64,000 bases of DNA. Origin: Filimonas lacunae (GTDB taxonomy: Bacteria; Bacteroidota; Bacteroidia; Chitinophagales; Chitinophagaceae). Positions within the stretch are counted from its first letter, which is position 1. Each line of letters begins with the position of its first letter. Both the position numbers and the translations under genes were made by a program. A model generated the notes under the pieces. It saw only the letters and a program-made list of their open reading frames with translations. It was not told the origin of the DNA and searched no databases. The stretch covers positions 4,278,001 through 4,342,000 of the forward strand of contig NZ_AP017422.1 in assembly GCF_002355595.1 (NCBI RefSeq), given 5' to 3'. Positions 43,328-51,682 of the stretch are shown here, in pieces.

Positions 43328-44110
43328 ATGGAAGTAAGATCTGTAGCAGATTATATGAATAGCGGTGAAACTCCGGAACTTCTTTTCTGGGTAGGCTGTG
43401 CAGGCAGCTTTGACCAGCGTGCACAAAAAATAACCAAAGCTTTTGCTACTATATTAAATAAGGTGGGCGTTAAATATGCTATCCTGGGTAAAGAAGAAGC
43501 TTGTACAGGCGATCCTGCCCGCAGATCGGGTAATGAGTTCCTGTTTCAGATGATGGCGTATAACAATATCCAGATTCTGAACGGTTACGGTATTAAAAAG
43601 ATTGTAACCACCTGCCCACACTGCTTTAATATATTAAAGAATGAATATCCTGAGCTGGGTGGCACCTATGAGGTGATACACCACACCACCCTGTTACAGC
43701 AACTAATAAATGAAGGTAAAATTCGCCTGAAAGAAGGCGGTTCGTTCAAAGGCAAGCGTATCACTTTCCACGACAGTTGTTACCTGGGCCGTGCGAATGA
43801 TATTTACGAAGCGCCCCGCCAGGTGCTGGAAGCGCTGGATGGCGAACTGGTGGAGATGAAACGCTGCCGCAGCAATGGTCTTTGTTGCGGTGCTGGTGGC
43901 GCGCAAATGTTTAAGGAAGATGAACCGGGCAACACCCGCATTAACCTGGAACGCACCACCGAAGCCCTGGCTACAGGAGCTAAAATTATTGCCTCCTCCT
44001 GCCCTTTCTGTAACACCATGATGACAGACGGCGTAAAGCTGAACGAAAAAGAAGAGGAAGTAAAAGTATTAGACATAGCAGAAATGATTCAGGAAAGCAT
44101 GGCAGATTAA
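43328..44110 (+). CDS. CCG-domain Fe-S protein (HdrB/GlpC-like), partner of the upstream Fe-S membrane protein
   Basis: 260 residues, soluble. Two CCG-type cysteine regions are visible: the first with C24, C59, C96 and C99 (VGCAGSF, EEACTGDPARRSGNE, TTCPHCF), the second with C151, C186, C187, C225 and C228 (DSCYLGR, LCCGAGGAQMF, SCPFCN). The CCGAGG sequence is the hallmark of the family, which binds an unusual 4Fe-4S cluster at the site of disulfide or hydroxy-acid chemistry. It is co-transcribed with the HdrC-like membrane gene and followed by a terminator. Substrate unknown. Confidence 0.87.
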   Translation: MEVRSVADYMNSGETPELLFWVGCAGSFDQRAQKITKAFATILNKVGVKYAILGKEEACTGDPARRSGNEFLFQMMAYNNIQILNGYGIKKIVTTCPHCFNILKNEYPELGGTYEVIHHTTLLQQLINEGKIRLKEGGSFKGKRITFHDSCYLGRANDIYEAPRQVLEALDGELVEMKRCRSNGLCCGAGGAQMFKEDEPGNTRINLERTTEALATGAKIIASSCPFCNTMMTDGVKLNEKEEEVKVLDIAEMIQESMAD

Positions 44111-44132
44111 CACCTGTTAGGTGCTCTGTTAT

Positions 44133-44169
44133 AAAAAGTCTGGCAACTGACCGTTGTCAGACTTTTTTT
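44133..44169 (+). terminator. Terminator after the Fe-S gene pair
   Basis: AAAAAGTCTGGCAAC pairs with GTTGTCAGACTTTTT (one G-U/T pair) across a 5-nt loop and ends in a T-run. It begins 23 nt after the stop. Confidence 0.88.
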
Positions 44170-44181
44170 ATGCCAACACAT

Positions 44182-44189
44182 TATCTTTG
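44182..44189 (+). promoter_or_regulatory. -7 element of the 170-residue conserved gene
   Basis: TATCTTTG is an exact TAnnTTTG match and lies 5 nt before the ATG at 44194. It supports that start over the in-frame ATG at 44170. Confidence 0.55.
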
Positions 44190-44193
44190 CACT

Positions 44194-44706
44194 ATGAACC
44201 TCAATTACGCACATTTACTTCCGGAAAATTTCGCCCCCTCTTCAAGAGTATGGATTTACCAGTCCAGCCGCCCTTTTACTATGGGGGAAGCACTGGAACT
44301 GGAAGAAATGCTGGAGCAGTTTATAGGAGAGTGGAATACACACGGTACTCCAGTAAAAGGATACGGCAACCTGTTTTTTGCGCAGTTTGTAGTACTGATG
44401 GCCGATGAGACTGCTGCTGGCGTAAGCGGTTGTAGCACCGATAGCTCGGTAAGAGTAATCAAAGCCATTGAAGAGAAATTTAAGGTGAGTATGTTCGACC
44501 GTCAAAGCCTTGCTTTTGTGGTAAAAGATAAAATACAACTGTTACCGCTTTCCCAATTGAAGTATGCAATAGAGAATAATTTTATTAACTACGATACTTT
44601 ATACTTCAACAACCTGGCTGCCACTAAAGAAGAGCTTACCAGCAAATGGATTGTTCCAGCAAAAGAAAGCTGGCTGGCAGCACGTTTACCTAAAACAACA
44701 GTTTAA
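44194..44706 (+). CDS. Bacteroidota-type conserved protein of unknown function (often misnamed 'ABC transporter ATPase')
   Basis: 170 residues from the ATG at 44194, chosen because a perfect -7 element lies between it and the earlier ATG. The protein has no signal peptide and no Walker motifs, so the 'ATPase' name sometimes given to relatives (recalled, not checked) is not supported here. Visible features are RVWIYQSSRPFTMGEALELE, GNLFFAQFVVLMADE, the AGVSGCSTDSSVRVIKAIEE segment and a C-terminal SKWIVPAKESWLAARL. The fold looks alpha/beta. It starts right after the terminator of the Fe-S pair, so it is transcribed alone. Confidence 0.8.
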   Translation: MNLNYAHLLPENFAPSSRVWIYQSSRPFTMGEALELEEMLEQFIGEWNTHGTPVKGYGNLFFAQFVVLMADETAAGVSGCSTDSSVRVIKAIEEKFKVSMFDRQSLAFVVKDKIQLLPLSQLKYAIENNFINYDTLYFNNLAATKEELTSKWIVPAKESWLAARLPKTTV

Positions 44707-44718
44707 ATATTACAACAA

Positions 44719-44763
44719 GACACAATAATGCACGCTCTCGTTGAGAGCGTGCATTATTGTGTC
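44719..44763. repeat. Perfect 21-bp inverted repeat with a 3-nt loop
   Basis: Bases 44719-44739 (GACACAATAATGCACGCTCTC reading in two parts: GACACAATAATG, CACGCTCTC) are exactly complementary to 44743-44763. The structure directly follows the stop of the 170-residue gene by 13 nt. It lacks a T-run on either side, so it is not a textbook terminator but may still stabilise or end the transcript. Confidence 0.85.
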
Positions 44764-44766
44764 TTA

Positions 44767-44820
44767 CAGCAGGTGCTGGGCCGCGAGCAGCACCTGCTGC
44801 GTGCACTCCAGCACCTGCTG
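44767..44820. repeat. GC-rich 12-mer array: one inverted and two direct copies
   Basis: CAGCAGGTGCTG (44767-44778) is the reverse complement of CAGCACCTGCTG, which appears twice (44788-44799 and 44809-44820). The first copy can pair with either of the others. The remaining bases to 45005 hold no supported gene. Confidence 0.8.
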
Positions 44821-45005
44821 GACCACGAGCAGGTTGACACATTACCGCACAGAAACTGTCCGCTTCCGTTACAACGGCACCCCAACACCCCTCACCTATT
44901 AAAACTGGTTATCAACCACTTACAACTGGCATAGCGGTTTGGCATTGCATTGGCCTTATTACTACTGTAAATGCAAAAACAAACATCATTATAAAAATTA
45001 CAATT

Positions 45006-45440
45006 ATGAAAAAGTTTATCATCGCCGCCATCGCTATCATCGCTTTCACTGCCAATACATTTGCAGCAGACACCAACGATAAAACCATCAGCCTGTTTAA
45101 AGCTGCCTACCCTAATGCCACCAATGTACATTACAAATTACTGGGTGAAGTAGTAAGCATCAGTTTTGTAGTAAACAACACCAGTATGCAAGCCTTCTAT
45201 AATAATGATGGCGAGCAGGTTGCCGTTAGCCGGGAAACCAGTATCAATCGTTTGCCTGCACGTGCCATCACAACGCTTAACAGCAAATACCCTGGTTACA
45301 CCACTACTGAGGTAATTGAAATGGAGCATAGCACAGAAGGCACTTCTTATTATGTATCACTGGAAAAGAACAACCAGAAAGTAATTACACAGGTAAGTGT
45401 TGACGGTTCTGTAAGTGTGTTTAAAAAATATAATAAATAA
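45006..45440 (+). CDS. Small secreted PepSY-like/BLIP-like protein
   Basis: 144 residues with signal peptide MKKFIIAAIAIIAFTANTFAA. The mature protein carries a pattern of F-x-x-x-Y-P (SLFKAAYPNATNVHYKL) followed by strands, then LPARAITTLNSKYPGYTTTEV and YYVSLEKNNQKVITQVSVDG. The helix-strand repeat with -KYPG- resembles PepSY-like (DUF2874-type) periplasmic proteins of Bacteroidota. No partner gene is adjacent and the function is unknown. A clean terminator follows. Confidence 0.78.
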   Translation: MKKFIIAAIAIIAFTANTFAADTNDKTISLFKAAYPNATNVHYKLLGEVVSISFVVNNTSMQAFYNNDGEQVAVSRETSINRLPARAITTLNSKYPGYTTTEVIEMEHSTEGTSYYVSLEKNNQKVITQVSVDGSVSVFKKYNK

Positions 45441-45464
45441 CCTTTAACATTCTGTTATAAAAGC

Positions 45465-45494
45465 AAAAGCCCGGAATAAACTCCGGGCTTTTTT
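45465..45494 (+). terminator. Terminator after the PepSY-like gene
   Basis: AAAAGCCCGGA (45465-45475) pairs with TCCGGGCTTTT (45482-45492) across a 6-nt loop and is followed by more T. It may also serve the convergent minus-strand operon ending at 45544. Confidence 0.9.
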
Positions 45495-45543
45495 ATTCAA
45501 CTCAATTTGCCTGCTGAGTAAATAATTCGCTCAACTAATTCAT

Positions 45544-46818
45544 TTACCCTTTCGCTGCCAGCTCAATCATTTCCGATAACTCAGTCACCGCTTCTTCATT
45601 AGTGCCGTTGAAGCCGGTTAAGCGAAAACGGATATAACCATTTTTGTCAATGATAAATTTAGCAGGCACACCATCTACACCGTATTTTTTCACTACTTCA
45701 CAATTGCCTGTCTGCGGGCTCTTTTCGTCCAGTAACACGTTAAAACGGAGGTTCTTTTTTTCCAGATATTCTTTAATAGCTGCAACAGGGGCTTGCGGCG
45801 TATACTCCCAGGTATCAATAAACAGGAACACCACGTTTTTATCAGCCGCATATTTATCCACTGCCATTTGCATAGCCGGAAAAGATGCTTTACAGGGTAC
45901 ACACCAGGTGGCCCAAAAATCAAGCACTACTACTTTACCCTGATATTGCTTCAAATCCACTTCCGTGCCTTCGAGGTTGCGCAGCACAAAAACAGGCGCT
46001 TTCTCTTTCAGGCTGCTTTTGCGTATGCTGTCACTGAAGTCTTTACGGATATTGGCTTTTACTTCTTCCAGGTACGCTTCAAAACCACGTTGCTTGCCGT
46101 CATACAAAGCCGCATAAGCTTCTTTCATTTTACTTTCCACGGCACTACCCGCTGCCCTGGCTTTTATTAAGCCAACATATACCTGTAAGGCCTCTTCATA
46201 ACGCTTACTTTTCAATAGCATATCAGCCTGTAATCTCTGTAAGCCCGCGGCGTTCTTTTTTGAGCAGTACTGCATCTTTGCTGTGAGTATATCTACTGCT
46301 TCGCTATACCGTTGCTGCTTATCCAGGAAACCGGTAAGCAACGTTAAGGAAGATGCCAGTATAGAAGCAGGTGTAATGCCCTCCCCTTCTATTTTTTCTT
46401 TATCAATATAAGGCATGGCTGAGTCGATAGAAAGACGGGCATATTTTTCGGCCAGCACCCATTCGTTGGCATTTTCAAAAGCCCTTGATACTTTAAAATA
46501 ATGACCTGCTTTGGCAGGGCCATATTGTAAGTTGCTCATATACCACTCCACTTTGACAACATTCTTTTCCCAGGCAAACATACTGGCTATAAAAGATCTC
46601 AGGTTATCCAGTGCAGGATAACGGGCAGTATCATTCGCATCCACCTGTACGGTGCGAAATGCTGAATCCATGGCATGGCCGGAGTGAATATTGTAGATGT
46701 TGGCCAGTTGCTGATCAATGGTACTCTCTTTACCCTTTTGTGCCAACACTACTGCCGGACAAGCCGAAGCAATAGCGATAACACGCACCCAACAGGTTAT
46801 AAGTATACTTCTTTGCAT
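45544..46818 (-). CDS. TlpA-like periplasmic thioredoxin with a long helical N-terminal domain
   Basis: 424 residues from the ATG at 46818; the longer reading from 46860 is not needed. MQRSILITCWVRVIAIASACPAVVLAQ acts as a signal peptide. A helical, TPR-like N-terminal region follows (about 35-265, with YFKVSRAFENANEWVLAEKYA and DKQQRYSEAVDIL). The C-terminal thioredoxin domain has the redox pair C306/C309 in FWATWCVPCKASFP and the cis-Pro region VDGVPAKFIID. It is the last gene of the ten-gene SusCD operon, 75 nt after its neighbour. It probably reduces or isomerises disulfides in the periplasm. Confidence 0.88.
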   Translation of the reverse strand: MQRSILITCWVRVIAIASACPAVVLAQKGKESTIDQQLANIYNIHSGHAMDSAFRTVQVDANDTARYPALDNLRSFIASMFAWEKNVVKVEWYMSNLQYGPAKAGHYFKVSRAFENANEWVLAEKYARLSIDSAMPYIDKEKIEGEGITPASILASSLTLLTGFLDKQQRYSEAVDILTAKMQYCSKKNAAGLQRLQADMLLKSKRYEEALQVYVGLIKARAAGSAVESKMKEAYAALYDGKQRGFEAYLEEVKANIRKDFSDSIRKSSLKEKAPVFVLRNLEGTEVDLKQYQGKVVVLDFWATWCVPCKASFPAMQMAVDKYAADKNVVFLFIDTWEYTPQAPVAAIKEYLEKKNLRFNVLLDEKSPQTGNCEVVKKYGVDGVPAKFIIDKNGYIRFRLTGFNGTNEEAVTELSEMIELAAKG

Positions 46819-46893
46819 GATTATATACAGTATTACATAGTAAAGAAACAGCAGCAGCACATAGTATCGCTGCTGCTGTTAAGGGTATAGGGT

Positions 46894-48039
46894 TTAGCTT
46901 TTTTTCAGTATTTCTGCCAGCTTTTGTTCCAGCGCCTCTCCTCTTAAATCTCTTGCTATAATTTTCCCATTGGGGTCGAGCAGGAAGTTAGCAGGTATAG
47001 CTTTGAGGTTATACAGCATAGCAATGGGGCTGCTCCAGCCAGCCAGATCGGAAAGCTGCATCCAGGTTAATCCATCTTTTTCAATAGCGCCCATCCAGCG
47101 GTTTTTGCCATCATCTCCTTCATCAAGTGAAAAACCCAGCACCGTAAAGTTCTGATCTTTAAAACGGTTATAAGCTTTCACCACATTGGGATTTTCGTGC
47201 CTGCAGGGTACACACCAGCTGGCCCAGAAATCGATCAGTACATATTTACCACGAAACTGTTTCAGCGCAATATCTTCCCCATTGGTGTTCTTAGCAGTAA
47301 ACTCAGGAGCCACCGAACCTACATCCAATGCTTTGGCACGCTTTAGCATACGTGCTATTACCTGTCCCTGTGAGGAACTTTTCACAGTTTCGTCCAGCAT
47401 ATCATAAGCTGCAATAGCCAGCTCTGCTTTTGTAGAAGGATCGAAATAAGAACGGATAATCAGCAATGACACCAGTGAACTTTTATGCTTGCCCACAAAA
47501 GCCAGTAATGCTTTATCCCTGTTGGCACTCACGGCTTCGTATTGCGATTTTACCAGGCTCGATTCCAGCGAATCTTCTGTTTTGCTGGCCGTAGCAAACC
47601 TGGCTTCCAAAGCAGCCACCTGTTTATCAAAAGGCTTCAGCATTTCTACCAATTCCTGCTGGTCTATATTCAAGGGCGTACCTCCTACTTTGGCATTTTT
47701 GAGGGAGTCGTTGGTATTTACTTCAATAGTACCGTTTTCGAGATACACAGCCACATGATCGCCCAGGGCAATGTTCTGGGGCATTTTACCTTCGTGCGTT
47801 ACATACAGGTAAGCTTTCTGCGGCGCCTGACTTTGGCCGTTGAAGGTGAATTTACCGTTTACCACATCAACTGTATCAAACACCATGCGACCGGGTATCA
47901 TGCGCATGAGCACCGCTTTATTGTTGGGTGACAGGTTTTTAACATACCCATTCATTTGATAACGTTGCGGGTCTTGTGCATGTGCCAGTAAGGGACAGGC
48001 GGCCGCAGCTGTAAAACATATTTTCAGGAATGTATTCAT
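46894..48039 (-). CDS. Periplasmic TlpA-like thioredoxin with DUF4369-like N-terminus (copy 1)
   Basis: 381 residues with signal peptide ending PLLAHAQ. The N-terminal beta-rich domain (about 28-125) holds VYLENGTIEVNTNDSLKNAK and VGGTPLNIDQQ, a DUF4369-like pattern. The C-terminal AhpC/TSA thioredoxin domain has C276/C279 in FWASWCVPCRHENP and the cis-Pro region LKAIPANFLLD. It is a clear paralogue of the protein at 48958-50085. Proteins of this kind are abundant in Bacteroidota; many have a role in periplasmic thiol redox. It lies 25 nt after the serine protease gene. Confidence 0.9.
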   Translation of the reverse strand: MNTFLKICFTAAAACPLLAHAQDPQRYQMNGYVKNLSPNNKAVLMRMIPGRMVFDTVDVVNGKFTFNGQSQAPQKAYLYVTHEGKMPQNIALGDHVAVYLENGTIEVNTNDSLKNAKVGGTPLNIDQQELVEMLKPFDKQVAALEARFATASKTEDSLESSLVKSQYEAVSANRDKALLAFVGKHKSSLVSLLIIRSYFDPSTKAELAIAAYDMLDETVKSSSQGQVIARMLKRAKALDVGSVAPEFTAKNTNGEDIALKQFRGKYVLIDFWASWCVPCRHENPNVVKAYNRFKDQNFTVLGFSLDEGDDGKNRWMGAIEKDGLTWMQLSDLAGWSSPIAMLYNLKAIPANFLLDPNGKIIARDLRGEALEQKLAEILKKS

Positions 48040-48064
48040 TTCTTTTGCTTTTACTCGTTAATGC

Positions 48065-48952
48065 CTATTGAATCATAGAAAAAAGAGAGCGGGCAGGTAT
48101 AGCCTGCTTTACCACCATTTGTAAGTTCTGCTGCTCACGGGCATAGATAGAATGTGTGCTGGACACTACGCCTATAAGGCTGCCAAATGCATCTACAATA
48201 GGGCCACCACTGGAACCTACTGCATAATCTGCAGTAATATCCATACGCTCTGTATAACCTCCAAACTCACTGTACTTTACATTACGGGCTACCACACCTG
48301 TAGAGAAGTAGTAAGGAAAGCCAGTGGGATGCGACAGAATATTTACATCAGCACCTACCGGGGCATCCTTACCAATAGCAATGCCATTGATTTTAGCTGC
48401 ATGCAGGTTCTTTACAGTAAACAATGCGAGGTCGGCATTTTCATTATAGGTCAGTATCTTGTCTATACCATAGATATTGCCATTCAAATCTGACAGAAAC
48501 AGCGTACTGTCCATTTCATAGAACTTCGCATATTTATCCAGCAATTTGCTAAACACATGGTGATTGGTCACCATTACCCCCTCATCATTCAATGCAAAGG
48601 CGGTAGCATCTACCGCAATACCCTCAATGTTCTCATTCGTCTTTCTGAAAAATTTCCATATCACAAACACCTGGTCGTTCAATTGTTTGGCCACAGCTGT
48701 TCGCGGCAGGCTTTTGGCCGTTTGTGCTTTTTTATAAGGCACCGCAATTTTCTCCGGCTTCAACTCCATATTCTCCTGCCAAAGCTGGGTAAAACCTTTT
48801 ACAAGGCCTTTCTCCATATCGGCACGCACATTCTTATATACATCTTTTTTAAACAGCTCATCATCGTGAAAGCTGAGTGTATCCTGCGCATGCAGGCCGG
48901 TAGTACACATTGCCAGTAATAACCCACCGGCAGCCCCTATCTTACGTAACAT
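48065..48952 (-). CDS. Secreted trypsin-like serine protease
   Basis: 295 residues with signal peptide (MLRKIGAAGGLLLAMCTTGLHAQ). The chymotrypsin/S1-type triad is in place: H132 in VTNHHVFSKL, D174 in NENADLALFTV and S248 in AVGSSGGPIVDAFG. The oxyanion-type GSSGGPI sequence and INILSHPTGFPYYFS-like strand (about 203-217) fit the HtrA/Do-like S1C group, but no PDZ domain is present. The N-terminal ~90 residues are helical. It sits inside the thioredoxin gene run (5 nt after one, 25 nt before the next), which suggests a shared task on periplasmic peptides or proteins. Confidence 0.88.
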   Translation of the reverse strand: MLRKIGAAGGLLLAMCTTGLHAQDTLSFHDDELFKKDVYKNVRADMEKGLVKGFTQLWQENMELKPEKIAVPYKKAQTAKSLPRTAVAKQLNDQVFVIWKFFRKTNENIEGIAVDATAFALNDEGVMVTNHHVFSKLLDKYAKFYEMDSTLFLSDLNGNIYGIDKILTYNENADLALFTVKNLHAAKINGIAIGKDAPVGADVNILSHPTGFPYYFSTGVVARNVKYSEFGGYTERMDITADYAVGSSGGPIVDAFGSLIGVVSSTHSIYAREQQNLQMVVKQAIPARSLFSMIQ

Positions 48953-48957
48953 CCTTC

Positions 48958-50085
48958 TTAGTTTAAAATTTGCGCTAATTGTTTTTCCAGTTCCTGACCG
49001 CGTAAGTTCATAGCCACTATTTTACCTGCAGGGTCTAACAACAGGTTGGTAGGTAATGCAGTTACACCGTACAGCTTGGCCACCGACTCCGTTTCCATAG
49101 CGTTGTCTTTTAAATTGGTCCAGGTGTACTTGTCTTCTGCTACTGCTTTTTTCCAGGCATCGGCACTTTGATCTACTGAAAAACTAATGATCTCAAATTT
49201 TTTGTGTTTGAATTTAGAATAACTGGTAATCAGGTTCGGGCTTTCCTTGCGACATGGACCACACCAGCTTGCCCAAAAGTCGAGCAATACATACTTACCT
49301 CTAAAGTCACTTAAATGCTTTTCAGCACCGAGCATATCTTTCGCCGCAAAATCCGGCGCTACTTTACCTACCGCCAGTTTGTACACGTTCTCTATAGATT
49401 CTTTATATAAAGTACCGGAAGAAGAATTTTTAATATCATCTGATAAAGAATTATACAGGTTAGACGCCAGCTCTACGTTATCAGAAGGATTAAAATTATT
49501 TCTCAGCACATGCATGGCCACCAGCGACCTGGGATGTGACTGAATAAAACCCGCCATCCCTGTTTGTAACATCACATCCATTTGCTTGTAATCGCCAATC
49601 AACTCTTCACGCTTCACCGAATCTGTTTCGGTTTTGTATTTGGCAATAATTTCCGCTTGTAATTCTTTCAGATTACCAATGCTATTCAAATAATCCTGCT
49701 GATCTATATTTAACTGCGAGCCCCCCACTTTAGCATGTTGTAACGAATCGGGCGAAGTAACTTCTATGGTACCGTTTTCCAGGTAAATAGTCAATTGATC
49801 CATAGGCCTGCGCGAATAGGAAGGCTCTCCTCCCTGACGCAGGTAAAGCGTGGTTTTTTGCTGCAATTCAGCTGTACCTGATAAAGTAAACTGATGGTTC
49901 TTCACTTCTGCCGAATCGCCCCTCATGCCATTATTCCTGTATATAATGAATACTTTGGCAGGCTCTGCTACATTCCCCAACTGCCCTTTAATAGTGAATT
50001 CCAGTTTACCACTTTTACCTTGCTGGGCATGCGCCATTCCTCCGCACAAACATGCTGCTGCCAGTAATAATTTGCTACTTTTCAT
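48958..50085 (-). CDS. Periplasmic TlpA-like thioredoxin with DUF4369-like N-terminus (copy 2)
   Basis: 375 residues with signal peptide ending GGMAHAQ. The N-terminal domain repeats the pattern of its paralogue (IYLENGTIEVTSPDSLQHAK and VGGSQLNIDQQ). The C-terminal thioredoxin domain carries C275/C278 in FWASWCGPCRKESP and LYGVTALPTNLLLD with the cis-Pro. A helical linker (about 135-235) joins the two. It follows the short thioredoxin gene by 11 nt and precedes the protease gene by 5 nt. Confidence 0.9.
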   Translation of the reverse strand: MKSSKLLLAAACLCGGMAHAQQGKSGKLEFTIKGQLGNVAEPAKVFIIYRNNGMRGDSAEVKNHQFTLSGTAELQQKTTLYLRQGGEPSYSRRPMDQLTIYLENGTIEVTSPDSLQHAKVGGSQLNIDQQDYLNSIGNLKELQAEIIAKYKTETDSVKREELIGDYKQMDVMLQTGMAGFIQSHPRSLVAMHVLRNNFNPSDNVELASNLYNSLSDDIKNSSSGTLYKESIENVYKLAVGKVAPDFAAKDMLGAEKHLSDFRGKYVLLDFWASWCGPCRKESPNLITSYSKFKHKKFEIISFSVDQSADAWKKAVAEDKYTWTNLKDNAMETESVAKLYGVTALPTNLLLDPAGKIVAMNLRGQELEKQLAQILN

Positions 50086-50096
50086 TTTGCTACCTT

Positions 50097-50618
50097 TTAT
50101 TTCAGTTTATTGAGATACTCCAGCGTTTCTGCATGAGAAGGCCTGGACATAGAATATTGCAATACTTTTCCCTGCTTATCCAGCAGTATAAAGCGGGGTA
50201 TACGGTCAATGTCAAAAGCACGTTCAAAGGTGGTATCAGTGACCACCCATTGTGTACCTTCCGTCATCTGATAACCTTGCAAAGCCCCTATCCACCGGAA
50301 TTTGGTACGATCAATGGAAACACTTAACACCTTCACGGTATTCGCATCCACTTTTCCCATCAGTTCTTTTAAAAAAGGATATTCCTTCCGGCAGGGATAA
50401 CACCACGATGCCCATATATCCAGGTACACATACTTTCCTGCATACTCTTTTAAAGTATGCGCATTGCCGGTAGAATCTTCAAACCGGTAGGCAGCAGCAT
50501 CCAGGCTGGCTACATAGGCGGCAGAATCGCGCCTGGTTTGTTGCTGGGCATGCACCTGCCCGGCAATAACAAACATCAGCAACGTACCAGCCACAAACAT
50601 CTTTGTACTCGTTCTCAT
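50097..50618 (-). CDS. Short periplasmic TlpA-like thioredoxin
   Basis: 173 residues with signal peptide MRTSTKMFVAGTLLMFVIAGQVHAQ. It is one thioredoxin domain with no N-terminal extension. C73/C76 lie in IWASWCYPCRKEYP and the cis-Pro region is DIDRIPRFILLD. It is 20 nt after the lipoprotein gene and 11 nt before the first DUF4369-type thioredoxin. The WCYPC active site differs from the WCxPC of its neighbours in the middle residue, so redox potential may differ. Confidence 0.9.
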   Translation of the reverse strand: MRTSTKMFVAGTLLMFVIAGQVHAQQQTRRDSAAYVASLDAAAYRFEDSTGNAHTLKEYAGKYVYLDIWASWCYPCRKEYPFLKELMGKVDANTVKVLSVSIDRTKFRWIGALQGYQMTEGTQWVVTDTTFERAFDIDRIPRFILLDKQGKVLQYSMSRPSHAETLEYLNKLK

Positions 50619-50638
50619 AATTATTAATGCTGCAAATT

Positions 50639-51661
50639 TTATGGATAAACATAGAAGCTCACCAGCGCAAAGCCGTTGAAAGAGGTGGTAGCCGCCGGTG
50701 GCGCACTGAGCGCATCTGTTGGCTCGCGCACTATTTGCAAACCCAGTAAATAATACTTACCGGTTTCAAACGCTTCATAGTTGGTAAAATTGACTTTAAC
50801 ACTATCACTGCTTAAATAAGCATTAGCAGGTATGGTAGCTTTATTTTTAGCCAGGGAATAAGTACCTGCCGGAAAAGCCTGGTAACTGTAGCCAGTAGAA
50901 GCGCTGAATGCTTTTATCAGCGAATCACTTACATTGGTTACCGCATATACATGCATTTCCTGGCTCTTTAAACGGGTACGGGCAAAGCTGCTGAAGCTTA
51001 ATGATTCCGGACCGGTTATTTTCCCGTTTTCATCTCGGGTAAAGTAGATAGGATAATACAGGCTGCCACTTCTGTTATATGCCCAGTAATAGCTGAAATA
51101 ATCAGCTCCGTTCATATATACATCCACACTGGTAGCAGCCACAAAAAATTTAAAGAACACAATAGAAGTGGCCACCTGCTCGCCTGTGCGGGCAGTAAGG
51201 CGCACCGGCACCAGGTAAGTAGTACTGTCTTTTAGTCTGGTAGCGCTTTTCAGCTTAATAAATAAAGAATCTGTAGCTGTGGTGGCATTAGCGGCAATAG
51301 TAAAAACGCCGTTATAAGATACTTTAAAAGAAGAGGTATCGAAGGAAGGATTAGATTCGGAATACAACGCATTATAAGAAGCTACCAATGAAGGATCAAT
51401 CACTGCATCCACCACTACCTCGTGCGATGCTGCACCCGTAAGTGATACAGCAAAGCCCCTGTAGGTAAGCGTAGTATCTTCATAAGCAATGCCGTTAAGC
51501 CTTACAGCCGAACCGCTTTGCACATAAGAGAATTTATAATTGGATAGCTCCCGGGCCAGGCTGGTAAGCGCATCGTCTTCTTTTTTACAGGCAAACACGG
51601 TAACAGCAGCTACCAGCACCAGTAATAAAGCATATGTATGGGAAGGTCTGTTTGTTTTCAT
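50639..51661 (-). CDS. Surface lipoprotein of the SusE/DUF1735-like type
   Basis: 340 residues. The lipobox is in VAAVTVFACKKED (C25), so the protein is lipid-anchored. Sequence signals include a beta-sandwich N-terminal part (about 75-175: HEVVVDAVIDPSLVASYNAL, SDSSSF-like turns and DSTTYLVPVRLTA) typical of the DUF1735/BT_3987 family found in Sus operons. The C-terminal half has aromatic-rich strands (YYWAYNRSGSLYYPIYF). SusE-like proteins bind substrate at the cell surface. It lies 21 nt after susD and 20 nt before the short thioredoxin gene. Confidence 0.82.
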   Translation of the reverse strand: MKTNRPSHTYALLLVLVAAVTVFACKKEDDALTSLARELSNYKFSYVQSGSAVRLNGIAYEDTTLTYRGFAVSLTGAASHEVVVDAVIDPSLVASYNALYSESNPSFDTSSFKVSYNGVFTIAANATTATDSLFIKLKSATRLKDSTTYLVPVRLTARTGEQVATSIVFFKFFVAATSVDVYMNGADYFSYYWAYNRSGSLYYPIYFTRDENGKITGPESLSFSSFARTRLKSQEMHVYAVTNVSDSLIKAFSASTGYSYQAFPAGTYSLAKNKATIPANAYLSSDSVKVNFTNYEAFETGKYYLLGLQIVREPTDALSAPPAATTSFNGFALVSFYVYP

Positions 51662-51682
51662 GCTATTCAGTTTTTCAGTTCT

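Noticed and set aside
41966-44110. Methanogen-type heterodisulfide reductase
   Set aside because: The cysteine motifs match the HdrC/HdrB families, but there is no HdrA or other methanogenesis gene and the host is clearly a Bacteroidota member; only the electron-transfer type is claimed.
44728-44934. 68-codon plus-strand reading frame across the hairpin and 12-mer repeats
   Set aside because: It is made of repeat-derived Leu/Gln/His-rich sequence, has no promoter, and is best explained by the inverted repeats.
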